From the NCBI RefSeq assembly GCF_025377685.1, contig NZ_JACEHK010000013.1, forward strand, positions 1 to 64,000: DNA of 64,000 bases. Direction: 5' to 3'. The notes beneath the pieces are model-generated. The model did not search any database. It was not told where the DNA came from and worked only from the letters and a program-made list of their open reading frames with translations. Position 1 is the first letter of the stretch; each line of letters opens with the position of its first letter. Shown in pieces: positions 32,303-41,183 of the stretch. This stretch comes from Anaerobacillus sp. CMMVII. GTDB taxonomy: Bacteria > Bacillota > Bacilli > Bacillales > Anaerobacillaceae. Made by a program: the position numbers and the translations under genes.

Positions 32303-34687
32303 TTGATAAAGGAAAAGCAGAAAGATCAATATCAAGTTTGTGTTTTCTATGGTGTTGGTGGCGTGGGGAAATCTAGCTTAAGAAAAAAGTTAGGACAAAT
32401 TGTAGACGTAGAGTATGATCATGCGATTTGGACGATTCTCGATTTTGAGATTGCCAATTATAGATCACCGGAAACCGCTCTTTATTTATTACGAAAGCAA
32501 TTAAGTAAAAAGTATGCGATCGATTTTCCTCTGTTTGATATTGCATATTCAATCTATTGGAAAAAAGTCCATCCTGATAAAGTAATGAATAAACAAACAT
32601 TCCCACTTCTTGAAGAAAGCCATATAATCAGTGATTTATTAGCGGCTGTCGGGGAGGCGCCACTGATTGGAATTGTGCCGAAATTGTTTAAATCGTTCAT
32701 GAAGGGGAAAGAAAGCATCGTACACTATTTACAAGGAATCAAACACGAATTATTTAATCTTGAAAATTATGAACCTAGTGATATAGCAGAACGTTTACCA
32801 ATGTATTTTGCGAGTGATTTAAAAAATTATTTAACAAAAAAGGACTCGGTACTCCCCATCATATTTTTTGATACATACGAGGCACTTTGGGAAAGCAACC
32901 GTACAGAAGCCAATTATTTAACACAAGATGACTGGGTGAGAGAGTTAGTTGGACATTTACCTGAAGTCCTTTGGATCTTCTGTGGGCGTGAAAAGCTTAG
33001 GTGGGCTGAAAAGGATTCGGACTGGGATAGGTATTTAGAACAGCATTTAATTGGAAAGTTATCTGATTTTGACTCGAGGAGTTTCCTTAATTCTTGTGGT
33101 ATTTTAGACAACGAGGTCAAAGATACGATCATTCAGACTAGTGATGGTCTTCCGTATTATTTGGATTTAGCTGTTGATACTTATGAAAATATTCGTAAAA
33201 ACCATTTTAGAAATCCTGTGAAAGAAGATTTCGCCGAAACTACGAAAGATGTGTTTTCTCGTTTCATGAAATATTTAGATCAACATGAAATTGAGACGTT
33301 AAAGGTCCTTTCCGTGCCACGTTTTTTTGACTTTCAATTGTATAAAAGTCTAGTTCAGAACTTTCAAACAGGTTATCCAATTACGTCCTTTGATGAACTG
33401 TGCCGTTTTTCATTTATGAATGAGACTGAGAGTCCAGACCTCTGGTATATTCATCAATTAATGCGTAATAGTCTTCAGGAATGTCAATCTACTGTCCTTC
33501 TTCAGGATGTACACACGTTTGTGTATAAATACTATAGTGAAAAAATAAAAGAAGAGTTGATTATCAAACAATTTGATCAAGAAGAAAAAATGGTTCTAAT
33601 TGAAGCTGTATACCATGCAAAAAAGGTTTTAAATGAGGATGATCTAGTTTTATGGATCGAGAAAGTTACTGAACCTTATATAAAAATGAGTAAATATACT
33701 TTTATTGCACCTATTTATGAAGATATGATCAGTTTTATCGAATCTAAAACTAGTAATCCAAGCACTATTTATAGGTTAGTCCTCACATTAGCCAAAGTGA
33801 GATGTGCAGGTAGAAAATATAAGGATGCGAAGCCAACAATTGAAAAAGCGTTATCGTTAACTAAATTATGCCTTGGGAATGATCACCCAATCGTTGCCGA
33901 AATTTTTGTACTCTTTGCAGAGTATTTCTATCGATACGAAAACGACATGAAAAAAGCTGAGGATTACTACAAACAGGCATTGGAGATCCAAGAACGATAT
34001 ATTGGAGAAGATCTAGAAACTGCTGTTACTTATAACTCGTTAGCTATTTTTTATACATTTATTGGCCAGTACAATCTTTCTGAGCAATTTTATAGAAAGG
34101 CATATGCGATTAGGAAAGCTCGTTTAGGTGAACCTCACTATCTCACTTCTGCTTCTATTAATAATATTGGTTGTGTAAAGCTGAGAAAGAATCAACCGGA
34201 AGAGGGGTTACCTTATTTAGAGCGTGCATTACAAATGATTAAAGATACTGTTGGTGAAAATACGAGGCGGTATGTAAATACATATCACAGTATCGGAAAT
34301 GCTCATTTCATGCTTGGAAATTTTGATAAAGCGGAAGAAATATTTAATCAACTAATTGAGATGAAAGTAAAAGTGTATCCACCTAGTCATCTCGAAGTTG
34401 CTAGGCTAAGCCGTGATTTTGGCAAATTATATCGTGATACGAATAGATGGAAAAAAGCAATTCCTCACTTTGAAGCGGCAATTACAGTTATGGAGAATGA
34501 GTTTGGAGAAGATAACATGCACCACGCCGATATTTATCATGAATTCGGTAAATTGTATGCCATGATGGGCGAAAACGACTTAGCGAAAACATTGTATTCA
34601 AAAGCAATTACGATCCACCAACGAGTGTTAGGAGCGAACCATGACTCAATTAAAGCTATAGAGCTTGATTTGAATAAATTATCCTAA
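32303..34687 (+). CDS. STAND-type NTPase with C-terminal TPRs, atypical start
   Basis: This protein of about 794 residues has a P-loop YGVGGVGKSSLRKKLGQ, a Walker B-like PIIFFDTYEALWE, and a sensor-like WIFCGREKLRWAE, the layout of NACHT/NB-ARC (STAND) ATPases. From about residue 485 it carries six kinesin-light-chain-like TPR units (EDYYKQALEIQERYIGEDLE, EQFYRKAYAIRKARLGEPHY, PYLERALQMIKDTVGENTRR and so on). Such proteins are signalling switches, and many bacterial ones defend against phage. The only usable start is TTG 32303 without a good ribosome-binding site. The frame runs open further left, reading EEERREQFVDTFYRLIKEKQ across the end of the preceding gene with no start codon. The N-terminal effector domain may have been lost, or the true start may be unusual. 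Confidence 0.82.
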   Translation: MIKEKQKDQYQVCVFYGVGGVGKSSLRKKLGQIVDVEYDHAIWTILDFEIANYRSPETALYLLRKQLSKKYAIDFPLFDIAYSIYWKKVHPDKVMNKQTFPLLEESHIISDLLAAVGEAPLIGIVPKLFKSFMKGKESIVHYLQGIKHELFNLENYEPSDIAERLPMYFASDLKNYLTKKDSVLPIIFFDTYEALWESNRTEANYLTQDDWVRELVGHLPEVLWIFCGREKLRWAEKDSDWDRYLEQHLIGKLSDFDSRSFLNSCGILDNEVKDTIIQTSDGLPYYLDLAVDTYENIRKNHFRNPVKEDFAETTKDVFSRFMKYLDQHEIETLKVLSVPRFFDFQLYKSLVQNFQTGYPITSFDELCRFSFMNETESPDLWYIHQLMRNSLQECQSTVLLQDVHTFVYKYYSEKIKEELIIKQFDQEEKMVLIEAVYHAKKVLNEDDLVLWIEKVTEPYIKMSKYTFIAPIYEDMISFIESKTSNPSTIYRLVLTLAKVRCAGRKYKDAKPTIEKALSLTKLCLGNDHPIVAEIFVLFAEYFYRYENDMKKAEDYYKQALEIQERYIGEDLETAVTYNSLAIFYTFIGQYNLSEQFYRKAYAIRKARLGEPHYLTSASINNIGCVKLRKNQPEEGLPYLERALQMIKDTVGENTRRYVNTYHSIGNAHFMLGNFDKAEEIFNQLIEMKVKVYPPSHLEVARLSRDFGKLYRDTNRWKKAIPHFEAAITVMENEFGEDNMHHADIYHEFGKLYAMMGENDLAKTLYSKAITIHQRVLGANHDSIKAIELDLNKLS

Positions 34688-34716
34688 TGAAGCGCGGGGA
34701 CGGTTCTCCTGCTTCA
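34688..34716. repeat. Repeat family B, half unit
   Basis: TGAAGCGCGGGGACGGTTCT with CCTGCTTCA begins one base after the STAND NTPase stop codon. Confidence 0.88.
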
Positions 34717-34903
34717 TCCACTAGACGGTAAATGTTATTACTTTACAGTAATTATATTATGTTAACTAAAGAAGGCTTAGAGTTAATTTCTAGTACTTTG
34801 ATAAATACTTACTTGGGGTTTCGAACACTTAAAACGCGAGAACCTTCCCATTTGTTTCTTGAAAATTAGCTAATTGTGGATTATGATAAATTTAATTAAA
34901 TAG

Positions 34904-35046
34904 TTATCAAGAGTGGTCGAGAGAACTGGCTCAACGACACCACAGCAACCTGCTAAAAGTAAGGTGCTAATACCAGCAAAGTATAGTGCTTTGGATGATA
35001 AATCGGACGAAAACCCCTTTTGCCATTCTAGGCAAAAGGGGTTTTT
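34904..35046 (+). promoter_or_regulatory. SAM-I riboswitch (S-box) with terminator
   Basis: The P1 helix is TTATCA (34904) with TGATAA (34996). Conserved core parts are AAGAG, GAGAGAACTGGC, CAGCAACCTGCT and AAGGTGCTAATACCAGCA. The expression platform is a strong terminator CCCCTTTTGCC-ATTCTA-GGCAAAAGGGG followed by TTTTT (35010-35046). Bound S-adenosylmethionine stabilises the aptamer and favours termination. It is a normal-looking element, but the gene it controls is damaged (35069). Confidence 0.94.
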
Positions 35047-35068
35047 ACATTGAAAAGGAGGTATTTTA

Positions 35069-35240
35069 GTGTTAAGAAATGTAATTGTTGTTGTTGATAG
35101 TGAAGATGGAATTGAGGCTGCAAAAAGGAAATTTTGCGAGCAAGAACGAAAGGGTATGAGGTAGCGCTAGATTATACGAGAGTTAAAGATGCAGTTCGCA
35201 AAAGAGAGCTATTAAAGATGTTTATAAAGTTTTAGGTTTA
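35069..35240 (+). pseudogene. Small unknown gene under SAM riboswitch, two frameshifts
   Basis: AAGGAGG precedes GTG 35069. The first frame reads LRNVIVVVDSEDGIEAAKRK and stops at 35164. The next frame continues as KGYEVALDYTRVKDAVRK, and a third as AIKDVYKVLGLVE before running into a family B repeat. Joining them gives one plausible protein of about 60 residues or more whose beginning resembles a Rossmann-type strand-helix. I do not recognise it. Methionine or SAM metabolism is expected from the riboswitch. Two frameshifts suggest decay or poor sequence. Confidence 0.55.
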
Positions 35241-35242
35241 GT

Positions 35243-35313
35243 TGAAAGCGCGGGGACAGTTCTTCTGCTTCATCTACACGATGTTGGAAGCACGAGAACC
35301 GTCCCCGAGCTTC
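35243..35313. repeat. Repeat family B, complete palindrome
   Basis: GAAAGCGCGGGGACAGTTCT...GCTTCA, then the inverted arm GGAAGCACGAGAACCGTCCC with CGAGCTTCC. It ends at the BenE transporter stop codon. Confidence 0.9.
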
Positions 35314-36513
35314 CTATTTCTCGATATTACGAGCTATAAGAGTACCCACTAACAAGGCCCAGACCGGGGCACTTATACTAGCGATGGTGATACCGGACAA
35401 TGCAATGATAAAGGCAAATGTTGTACTCATTTTTAGGGATTGCCTAGAAAAGCTCTGATTTAAATTATTACCAAATACACCAAAAAGTGAAAAACCAACC
35501 ATGATCGCAATAAATTCTTTTGGCAGTGCCTGGATAAATGGCACAAGTTTCCACGCAAATATTCCGAATACTAGAAGAAGTATGCCTGCAACGACAGAGC
35601 CCATGTACCGCTTTTCTTTCGGGCCAGCTTCATCATCCGAACAGATGACCGTTGCCATTCCAGCAATATTCGCTGATTGCCCTCCAAAGAAACTCGCGAA
35701 AATGGAAAACACTCCGCTAGAGGAGACGATTTTATCAACTGGGACTTTATATTTGTTTTGTTCTAATGCTCCTAGTGCAACCGCAGTGTCATTACTTAAA
35801 ATGAGTAGGGCGAGAGGAAGCGAGACAGAAATGAAGCTTAATAGATTGAACTCTGGTAGATGAGGCTGTGGGAGTACCATCGTTAATGCCGAGTCCGCAC
35901 TATCTAATGGATAGCTTAGGAACAATACAATAAATCCAATCACGATCGCCGCAATGACAGGTGGTATTTTTGTTTTCCATTTACTAAAAATAAAAAAGGT
36001 CGCCATGGAAATAACCCCAACCGTAACAAGCTGATTAACGGAAACAATAAAGTCGACCATATACTTTGTGATCATCCCTGCTAGCATGGCAGAAATTACT
36101 TCTTTAGGGATAATCTTGATTAGTTTTGAGAAAAAGCCTACGACACCTATCAACAACATGAGAATTCCAGAAACTATGAACGCTCCTAATAATTCATGGT
36201 AGGAAAATTGGGAGGTAGTCGTTGCTAAAAATGCAACGCCAGTCAGCGTATGTCCACCAGTTATAGGTATTCGATAATATAATGGAAGAAAAATTCCAAA
36301 TAAGCCTCCAAAAACATAAACTGCAAAAACCCACAGAACTGTTTGTGTTACATCAAAATTACCATTCGATGAAGCCTCTAAGATAAGTGCAGTGGGGCCC
36401 GTAATGACAAAAATTCCTGCGATTAACCCTGCCGCAATATTTTGATGAGTTAAATCTTTGAACGGAAAAAATAGATTTCCCCACCTTATTTGTTCTTTTT
36501 GACGAATATTCAA
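35314..36513 (-). CDS. BenE-type benzoate/aromatic acid:H+ symporter
   Basis: This protein of about 400 residues has 11-12 membrane helices and is related to BenE and the NCS2 fold. Typical segments are NIAAGLIAGIFVITGPTALI, PITGGHTLTGVAFLATTTSQ, the inverted repeat with VSLPLALLILSNDTAVALGA, and SGVFSIFASFFGGQSANIAG. BenE imports benzoate in other bacteria, but this member may carry another weak acid. The frame extends to 36537. AAGGAG is eight bases before a TTG at 36513 (LNIRQKEQIRWG), which is the better start. It is monocistronic. Confidence 0.82.
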   Translation of the reverse strand: MNIRQKEQIRWGNLFFPFKDLTHQNIAAGLIAGIFVITGPTALILEASSNGNFDVTQTVLWVFAVYVFGGLFGIFLPLYYRIPITGGHTLTGVAFLATTTSQFSYHELLGAFIVSGILMLLIGVVGFFSKLIKIIPKEVISAMLAGMITKYMVDFIVSVNQLVTVGVISMATFFIFSKWKTKIPPVIAAIVIGFIVLFLSYPLDSADSALTMVLPQPHLPEFNLLSFISVSLPLALLILSNDTAVALGALEQNKYKVPVDKIVSSSGVFSIFASFFGGQSANIAGMATVICSDDEAGPKEKRYMGSVVAGILLLVFGIFAWKLVPFIQALPKEFIAIMVGFSLFGVFGNNLNQSFSRQSLKMSTTFAFIIALSGITIASISAPVWALLVGTLIARNIEK

Positions 36514-36713
36514 CCTCAAATCTCCTTCCAAAGACAAGACAATTCATATCTAGTAATACACTATTATAATACGAATAAATAGAATGAACCATCTAATAGA
36601 AAAATATTTTACCTCTCGGTGCCCTCTTCGAGAAGAAATTCAAAGAGTGTTACTTTTATTTTCATGGAAAATAAGATAAGATTTTGAGATAAACATTTAT
36701 AGGGGAAAATCTA

Positions 36714-37811
36714 ATGAAGAAAAGGTTACAATTTTGGTTGTTAATACTTAGTCTAACTGCTGTATTTGGTATTTTATTTAGTACGCTTTTTGCTTCGTAT
36801 CTTGTTACGAAAGATACTATAATCCAGAACACTCTTAACGTTAATGAGGTTTATTCTCATAAATTAGCGCAAATAACCGACGATAGTTTTAAAGCGATGG
36901 AATTAAATTTAGAGGCTAGAAGTGTCGATTTTATCCCAGGTGTAGATAGCAGGGAGGATTTATTGAGTAGATTAGACCGGATGATTAACAGTAGTAAATA
37001 CTTTAATCTATTAGCTGTTATAGATAAGGAGGGGATATTACAAGCAGTTTCACCTAGAACAGAATTTCTAGGACAAAGACTAGATACGTTAGGTGTTATT
37101 GAAGCCCTTGAGAAGAAGAGACCGTTAATATCAGAACCCTACATTGCGAGCACAGGTCATATGACTGTTCTTATTTCTGTTCCGTTATGGGGAGATTCTG
37201 GAGAATACTTAGGTTTCTTAGGTGGAACTATTTTTTTACATGAAGACAACATCGTAAAAACAACCCTTGGAGATCACTTTTCAAATGACGGATCATATGT
37301 GTATGTTGTTGATCGTGGTGGAAAATTAATCTATCATCCTGAAGCAAGTCGAATAGGTGAAAAAGTAAACGAAAATGTTGTTGTCGAGAAGGTTTTGTCG
37401 GGGATAAACGGAAGGCAAAGGGTAACGAATACAAAAGGGGTAGATATGCTTGCTGGCTACTCCTATGTGCCTACAAGTGGATGGGGGATTGTTTCACAAA
37501 CTCCATACAATTCAATAGAAAATCCTCTGCAGGAAAAAATTGGTTTGATTATCCTATACACACTACCGTTTCTATTTGAGTTTGTAATACTTATGCCTAA
37601 CACCAAAGGGGAAGAAGCATTAATTGCAGCTGAGCGTCTTCGTAACGTTGTTCAAAGTACTCCTTGCCTAAAAGAAGAGTATATTACGATCTCTTTAGGA
37701 GTAGGTTCTTATAAACGTGGTGAAGGACTAGAGGAATTCTTCAATCGTGTGGACGCCGCCTTATATCGAGGAAAAAATGAAGGAAGAAATAGGAGTATTT
37801 TAGCTAATTGA
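36714..37811 (+). CDS. dCache sensor with internally deleted GGDEF domain
   Basis: This 365-residue protein has an N-terminal helix (FWLLILSLTAVFGILFSTLF), a dCache extracellular domain (residues 35-270, with FNLLAVIDKEGILQAVSPRT and YVYVVDRGGKLIYHPEASRI) and a second helix. It then passes directly into the last third of a diguanylate cyclase: EFVILMPNTKGEEALIAAER, ITISLGVGSYKRGEGLEEFF, VDAALYRGKNEGRNR. The GGDEF signature and the 100 or so residues before it are missing although the frame is intact, so the product cannot make cyclic-di-GMP. It may still be a membrane protein that binds a ligand. The fusion junction lies near 37578-37590 (LPFLF/EFVILMP). Confidence 0.85.
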   Translation: MKKRLQFWLLILSLTAVFGILFSTLFASYLVTKDTIIQNTLNVNEVYSHKLAQITDDSFKAMELNLEARSVDFIPGVDSREDLLSRLDRMINSSKYFNLLAVIDKEGILQAVSPRTEFLGQRLDTLGVIEALEKKRPLISEPYIASTGHMTVLISVPLWGDSGEYLGFLGGTIFLHEDNIVKTTLGDHFSNDGSYVYVVDRGGKLIYHPEASRIGEKVNENVVVEKVLSGINGRQRVTNTKGVDMLAGYSYVPTSGWGIVSQTPYNSIENPLQEKIGLIILYTLPFLFEFVILMPNTKGEEALIAAERLRNVVQSTPCLKEEYITISLGVGSYKRGEGLEEFFNRVDAALYRGKNEGRNRSILAN

Positions 37812-37855
37812 ATAAGCGCGGGGAACTGTCACCACGCATAAGGCTTTCAAATAAT

Positions 37856-37895
37856 AAAGGCTACTCTAAGTTGTAAACTTTTGAGTAGCCTTTTT
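37856..37895 (+). terminator. Terminator downstream of the dCache gene
   Basis: AAAGGCTACTC pairs with GAGTAGCCTTT around a 16-base loop that pairs weakly itself, followed by TTTTT. A family B-like half unit (AAGCGCGGGGAACTGTC) lies at 37813-37830. Confidence 0.88.
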
Positions 37896-37910
37896 CTTAG
37901 AAGCATGGGA

Positions 37911-37983
37911 GGAAGCATGGGGACGGTTCTCGTGCTTCATCGATTCGATAACTTGGAAGCACGAGAACCGTCCCCACGCTTTC
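37911..37983. repeat. Repeat family B, complete palindrome
   Basis: GGAAGCATGGGGACGGTTCT...GCTTCA and GGAAGCACGAGAACCGTCCC with CACGCTTTC, 16 bases apart. Confidence 0.9.
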
Positions 37984-38009
37984 TTTTGGAAGCGCACACA
38001 CTTTTTACC

Positions 38010-38044
38010 AGTATTACTACTATCAAAATAGTAGTAATACTTTT
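38010..38044 (+). terminator. Perfect 13-bp hairpin upstream of mqo
   Basis: AGTATTACTACTA pairs with TAGTAGTAATACT around TCAAAA, followed by TTTAATC. It lies 140 bases before mqo, so it either ends upstream transcripts or is part of an mqo leader. Confidence 0.65.
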
Positions 38045-38184
38045 AATCTATTGAAAATAATGTTAAACTGTTATTAGTTTATCATTGTTTCAGAAAAGAT
38101 GTGTGACGAGGTCTTTCCTTGGTTGATTGTTTTTAAAAGGAACGCGTACGTTTCTACAAATCTTAGCGTATAAGGACGGTTACT

Positions 38185-39717
38185 ATGACTAACAGAGCAA
38201 CTAAAACAGATGTTATTTTAATTGGCGCAGGAATCATGAGTGCGACTTTAGGGGCACTCTTGAAAGAACTAGTACCTGAATGGGAAATTACAGTGTTTGA
38301 AAAGCTCGATAATCCGGGCGAGGAAAGCTCTAACGAATGGAATAATGCAGGAACGGGGCATGCGGCACTATGTGAACTGAACTACACGGTCGAAAAAAAG
38401 GATGGTTCTGTTGATATTAGTAAAGCAATTCAAATAAATCAACAGTTTCAGGTCTCATTGCAGTTTTGGTCTTACCTAGTAAACAAGAAGCTTATTAAAC
38501 AACCACATGACTTTATCAGGCCGTTGCCTCACATGAGTCTAGTCCAAGGGGAACAAGATGTTACGTTTTTAAAAAATCGTTTTAAAGCGCTGTCAAACAA
38601 CCCTCTATTTCGAGGAATGGAATTTTCTGAGGATCCAAACAAGCTGAAAGAATGGATTCCCCTAGTTATGCAAGACCGCGCCTTAAACGAGCCAATCGCG
38701 GCAACAAAAATTGACTCGGGTACGGATGTCAACTTTGGCGCTTTAACGCGGATGTTGTTTAATCATTTAAAGACTACGAACGTTGACATAAGGTATAGGC
38801 ATAGTGTTGAGGATTTTAAACGTACTAACGATGGTTTGTGGGAATTAAAAGTGTGGAATATGGATACAGGAGAAATCGAACGCCATAGAGCAAAATTCGT
38901 CTTTATTGGTGCAGGTGGAGGAAGCTTACACTTACTACAAAAGACTGGTATTCCTGAAGGAAAACATATTGGTGGCTTCCCTGTAAGTGGACTATTTATG
39001 GTTTGTAATAATCCATTTGTCGTCGAGCGGCATCATGGAAAACTCTACGGTAAGGCAAAGGTTGGTGCTCCACCAATGTCTGTTCCGCACCTTGACACAA
39101 GATATATTGATAATAAAAAATCGTTGCTATTTGGACCATTTGCTGGTTTCTCACCAAAATTTTTGAAAACAGGTTCGAATTTAGATTTAATCACTTCTGT
39201 CAAACCGAATAATCTTCTGACAATGTTGGCAGCAGGGGCAAAAGAGATGTCTTTGACAAAATACCTAATTCAGCAAGTGATGTTAACAAAAGAACAGCGT
39301 ATGGAAGAGTTACGTGAGTTTATTCCGAATGCGAAAAGTGAGGACTGGGATTTAGTAGTCGCTGGGCAGCGTGTACAAGTGATTAAAGATACAGAAGCTG
39401 GTGGCAAAGGAACGCTTCAATTCGGCACGGAAGTAATTACTGCTTCTGACGGGTCGATCGCAGCATTGCTCGGCGCTTCACCAGGTGCTTCGACAGCTGT
39501 TCAGGTCATGCTTGAAGTCATAACAAAATGCTTCCCAGACCATGTGAGTGAGTGGGAACCGAAACTAAAGGAGTTAATCCCTTCTTACGGTGTTTCACTC
39601 ATGGATAATCCAACGCTACTAGAAGAAATTCAAACTTCAACAGCAAAAGCGCTGGGCTTAGCTCCAAATAAACAAACAACAACGAAAAAAGAAACTCGTG
39701 TATTACAAGAAGCATAA
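38185..39717 (+). CDS. mqo: Malate:quinone oxidoreductase
   Basis: This 510-residue FAD enzyme oxidises malate to oxaloacetate and passes electrons to quinone at the inner face of the membrane. The N-terminal FAD-binding motif is [20 protein letters not shown], followed by the family block [20 protein letters not shown] near residue 45. [19 protein letters not shown] near 175 and the C-terminal [20 protein letters not shown] are also typical. Length matches other Mqo proteins of bacilli. AAGGA precedes the ATG. The gene is monocistronic and ends with a small hairpin (TTGCCGTTCAGGCAA) followed by a family B repeat. It bypasses the NAD-linked malate dehydrogenase step of the TCA cycle. Confidence 0.96.
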   Translation: MTNRATKTDVILIGAGIMSATLGALLKELVPEWEITVFEKLDNPGEESSNEWNNAGTGHAALCELNYTVEKKDGSVDISKAIQINQQFQVSLQFWSYLVNKKLIKQPHDFIRPLPHMSLVQGEQDVTFLKNRFKALSNNPLFRGMEFSEDPNKLKEWIPLVMQDRALNEPIAATKIDSGTDVNFGALTRMLFNHLKTTNVDIRYRHSVEDFKRTNDGLWELKVWNMDTGEIERHRAKFVFIGAGGGSLHLLQKTGIPEGKHIGGFPVSGLFMVCNNPFVVERHHGKLYGKAKVGAPPMSVPHLDTRYIDNKKSLLFGPFAGFSPKFLKTGSNLDLITSVKPNNLLTMLAAGAKEMSLTKYLIQQVMLTKEQRMEELREFIPNAKSEDWDLVVAGQRVQVIKDTEAGGKGTLQFGTEVITASDGSIAALLGASPGASTAVQVMLEVITKCFPDHVSEWEPKLKELIPSYGVSLMDNPTLLEEIQTSTAKALGLAPNKQTTTKKETRVLQEA

Positions 39718-39750
39718 ATTGCCGTTCAGGCAAATTTATGCTTTTCTTTT

Positions 39751-39824
39751 AGGAAGCGCGGGGACGGTTCTCCTGCTTCCTTAGTAGTTAAAATACGAAG
39801 CAGCAGAACCGTGCCTGTGCTTTC
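39751..39824. repeat. Repeat family B, complete palindrome
   Basis: GGAAGCGCGGGGACGGTTCT...GCTTCC and GAAGCAGCAGAACCGTGCCT with GTGCTTTC. The second arm lies within 14 bases of the next gene's start codon, so it overlaps its leader. Confidence 0.9.
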
Positions 39825-39837
39825 TGAGGGAGGAATT

Positions 39838-40368
39838 ATGGACTATTTTGCAGTACTACCGATAAAGAAATACTCAGCGAAGCCAATTGAGATAAAGGAT
39901 GTCACAGGGGCTAACGTAGGCTATGTGAAACGCGAGTATAAGAATACATATGAAAAAATTAAAAATCTGCTATCTTTTTTAGAAACTAGAAATCTCGTTG
40001 GTGAGTTCGATGGCTGTTTATTGGAAATAAAAGAACAATCTTTTAGGTCTAATCTATTTAAGTTGAAATGGGATGTTTATCTATCTGATCATGAATCAAA
40101 CAATAGAATGCTTTTTTTATTAGAAGACAATACGAAAGTTTCTACAGATCGTTCGTTTCTATATCATAAAAATAACAATCACTATCTTTTTCAAAAAGAT
40201 TTTCTTAGTCGCACTTGTTTGATTTATTGTAACGATAACAATCAACCATTTGCAGAAATAAAAATAGAAAAATTACTACCAGCAGCAGTAAAGATAACCA
40301 TCCATGAGAAAGATTTATCAGTTGTTGAGATTTTAGGAATTTTCTATCTGTTAAACTTGGTTTATTAA
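39838..40368 (+). CDS. Tubby C-terminal-domain-like protein (tentative)
   Basis: This 176-residue protein has a strand-rich pattern: FAVLPIKKYSAKPIEIKDVT, GANVGYVKREYKN, then repeated beta blocks DGCLLEIKEQSFRSNLFKLK, WDVYLSD and LIYCNDNNQPFAEIKIEKLL. It ends in a hydrophobic helix (VEILGIFYLLNLVY). This resembles the tubby-like/LURP-one beta-barrel with a central helix found in small Bacillus proteins. The assignment is by pattern only. GGGAGGA seven bases before the ATG at 39838 fixes the start; the frame extends left into repeat B. It is a single gene. Confidence 0.6.
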   Translation: MDYFAVLPIKKYSAKPIEIKDVTGANVGYVKREYKNTYEKIKNLLSFLETRNLVGEFDGCLLEIKEQSFRSNLFKLKWDVYLSDHESNNRMLFLLEDNTKVSTDRSFLYHKNNNHYLFQKDFLSRTCLIYCNDNNQPFAEIKIEKLLPAAVKITIHEKDLSVVEILGIFYLLNLVY

Positions 40369-40449
40369 TGAAGGTATTCTGATGTGAACGATCAGCACAA
40401 CTACCCTAGTTGCGATAAATCTTTCTTTATGAAATTATTAAAGGAAGTA

Positions 40450-40519
40450 GGAAGCGCGGGGACGGTTCTGCTGCTTCCTCTTGATTGGCGAGAAAGCAGC
40501 AGAACCGTCCCCATGCTTC
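40450..40519. repeat. Repeat family B, complete palindrome
   Basis: GGAAGCGCGGGGACGGTTCT...GCTTCC and AAGCAGCAGAACCGTCCCCA with TGCTTCA, 13 bases apart. Confidence 0.92.
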
Positions 40520-40539
40520 ATTAGAAGGAGGTATTTTAG

Positions 40540-40992
40540 TTGAGTATTCGTTTTGAAGTGAGAAGACAGACAAGTGTATCAAAGCAAAAAGCTTATCATG
40601 GTTTAATTGATCTTAATTCTGCTAGGACCTGGATGCAAGGGTTTGTGGGCATAGAAAGATTAGATGAAGGTCCTATGAAAGTAGGAAGTGAGTGGATGGA
40701 AACTAGAAAGATGTTTGGAAAAGAGGCTTCTGAACATTTTGAAGTAGTTGAACTTATTGAACCCGATAAAATTGTTCTACGCTGCGATGGAACGAAAGGA
40801 ACAACTGGCAAAGGTGAATTTGTGTTTAGCTACATACTTGCAACTTCAAATGATCATACAGAGATTACCTTAAACGGTGAAATCAACGGACTTACTGGTT
40901 TTTCAAAGTTACTCGGAAAATTGATGGCAGGAACTTTTAAAAAAGCTTGCGCCAAAGATATGGATGCGCTAATAAGGTATTTGGAAAAATAA
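40540..40992 (+). CDS. SRPBCC (START/Bet v1-like) family protein
   Basis: This 150-residue protein follows the polyketide cyclase/SRPBCC pattern. An N-terminal strand RFEVRRQTSVSKQKAYHGLI leads into the helix, then GPMKVGSEWMETRKMFGKEA, the strands HFEVVELIEPDKIVLRCDGT and GEFVFSYILATSNDHTEITL. A long C-terminal helix (MAGTFKKACAKDMDALIRYL) closes the ligand cavity. Members bind hydrophobic ligands or act as stress-related folding factors. The start is TTG with AAGGAGGTATTTTAG upstream. It is a single gene between two family B repeats. Confidence 0.85.
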   Translation: MSIRFEVRRQTSVSKQKAYHGLIDLNSARTWMQGFVGIERLDEGPMKVGSEWMETRKMFGKEASEHFEVVELIEPDKIVLRCDGTKGTTGKGEFVFSYILATSNDHTEITLNGEINGLTGFSKLLGKLMAGTFKKACAKDMDALIRYLEK

Positions 40993-41060
40993 AGCACAGG
41001 GACGGTTCTGCTGCTTCCTCTTGATTAGAGAGGAAGCACGAGAACCGTCCCTGTGCTTCT
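40992..41060. repeat. Repeat family B, complete palindrome
   Basis: AAAGCACAGGGACGGTTCTG...GCTTCC and GGAAGCACGAGAACCGTCCC with TGTGCTTC. The first base overlaps the SRPBCC stop codon. Confidence 0.9.
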
Positions 41061-41100
41061 TCATGATAAAAAAGTATAGGTAATATTAAAAGAGTGCTAC

Positions 41101-41138
41101 TTGTTAGCGCTTACACCTCTCTATTGGCGTAATATAAT
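41101..41138 (+). promoter_or_regulatory. SigA promoter overlapped by a CcpA cre site
   Basis: TTGTTAGCGCTTACA (41101-41115) matches the cre consensus WTGNNARCGNWWWCAW at all but the last position. It overlaps the -35 TTACAC (41111-41116). The -10 TATAAT is at 41133-41138 with 16-base spacing. This predicts repression by CcpA when glucose is available. Confidence 0.88.
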
Positions 41139-41183
41139 CATCTTGTAAGTGAAATGTGTCATAAAAGAAGGGGGATTTGTTTA

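Noticed and set aside
35069-35164. A 31-residue leader peptide downstream of the SAM riboswitch
   Set aside because: The sequence continues in other frames with consistent protein-like content, so a broken gene explains it better than a short leader peptide.
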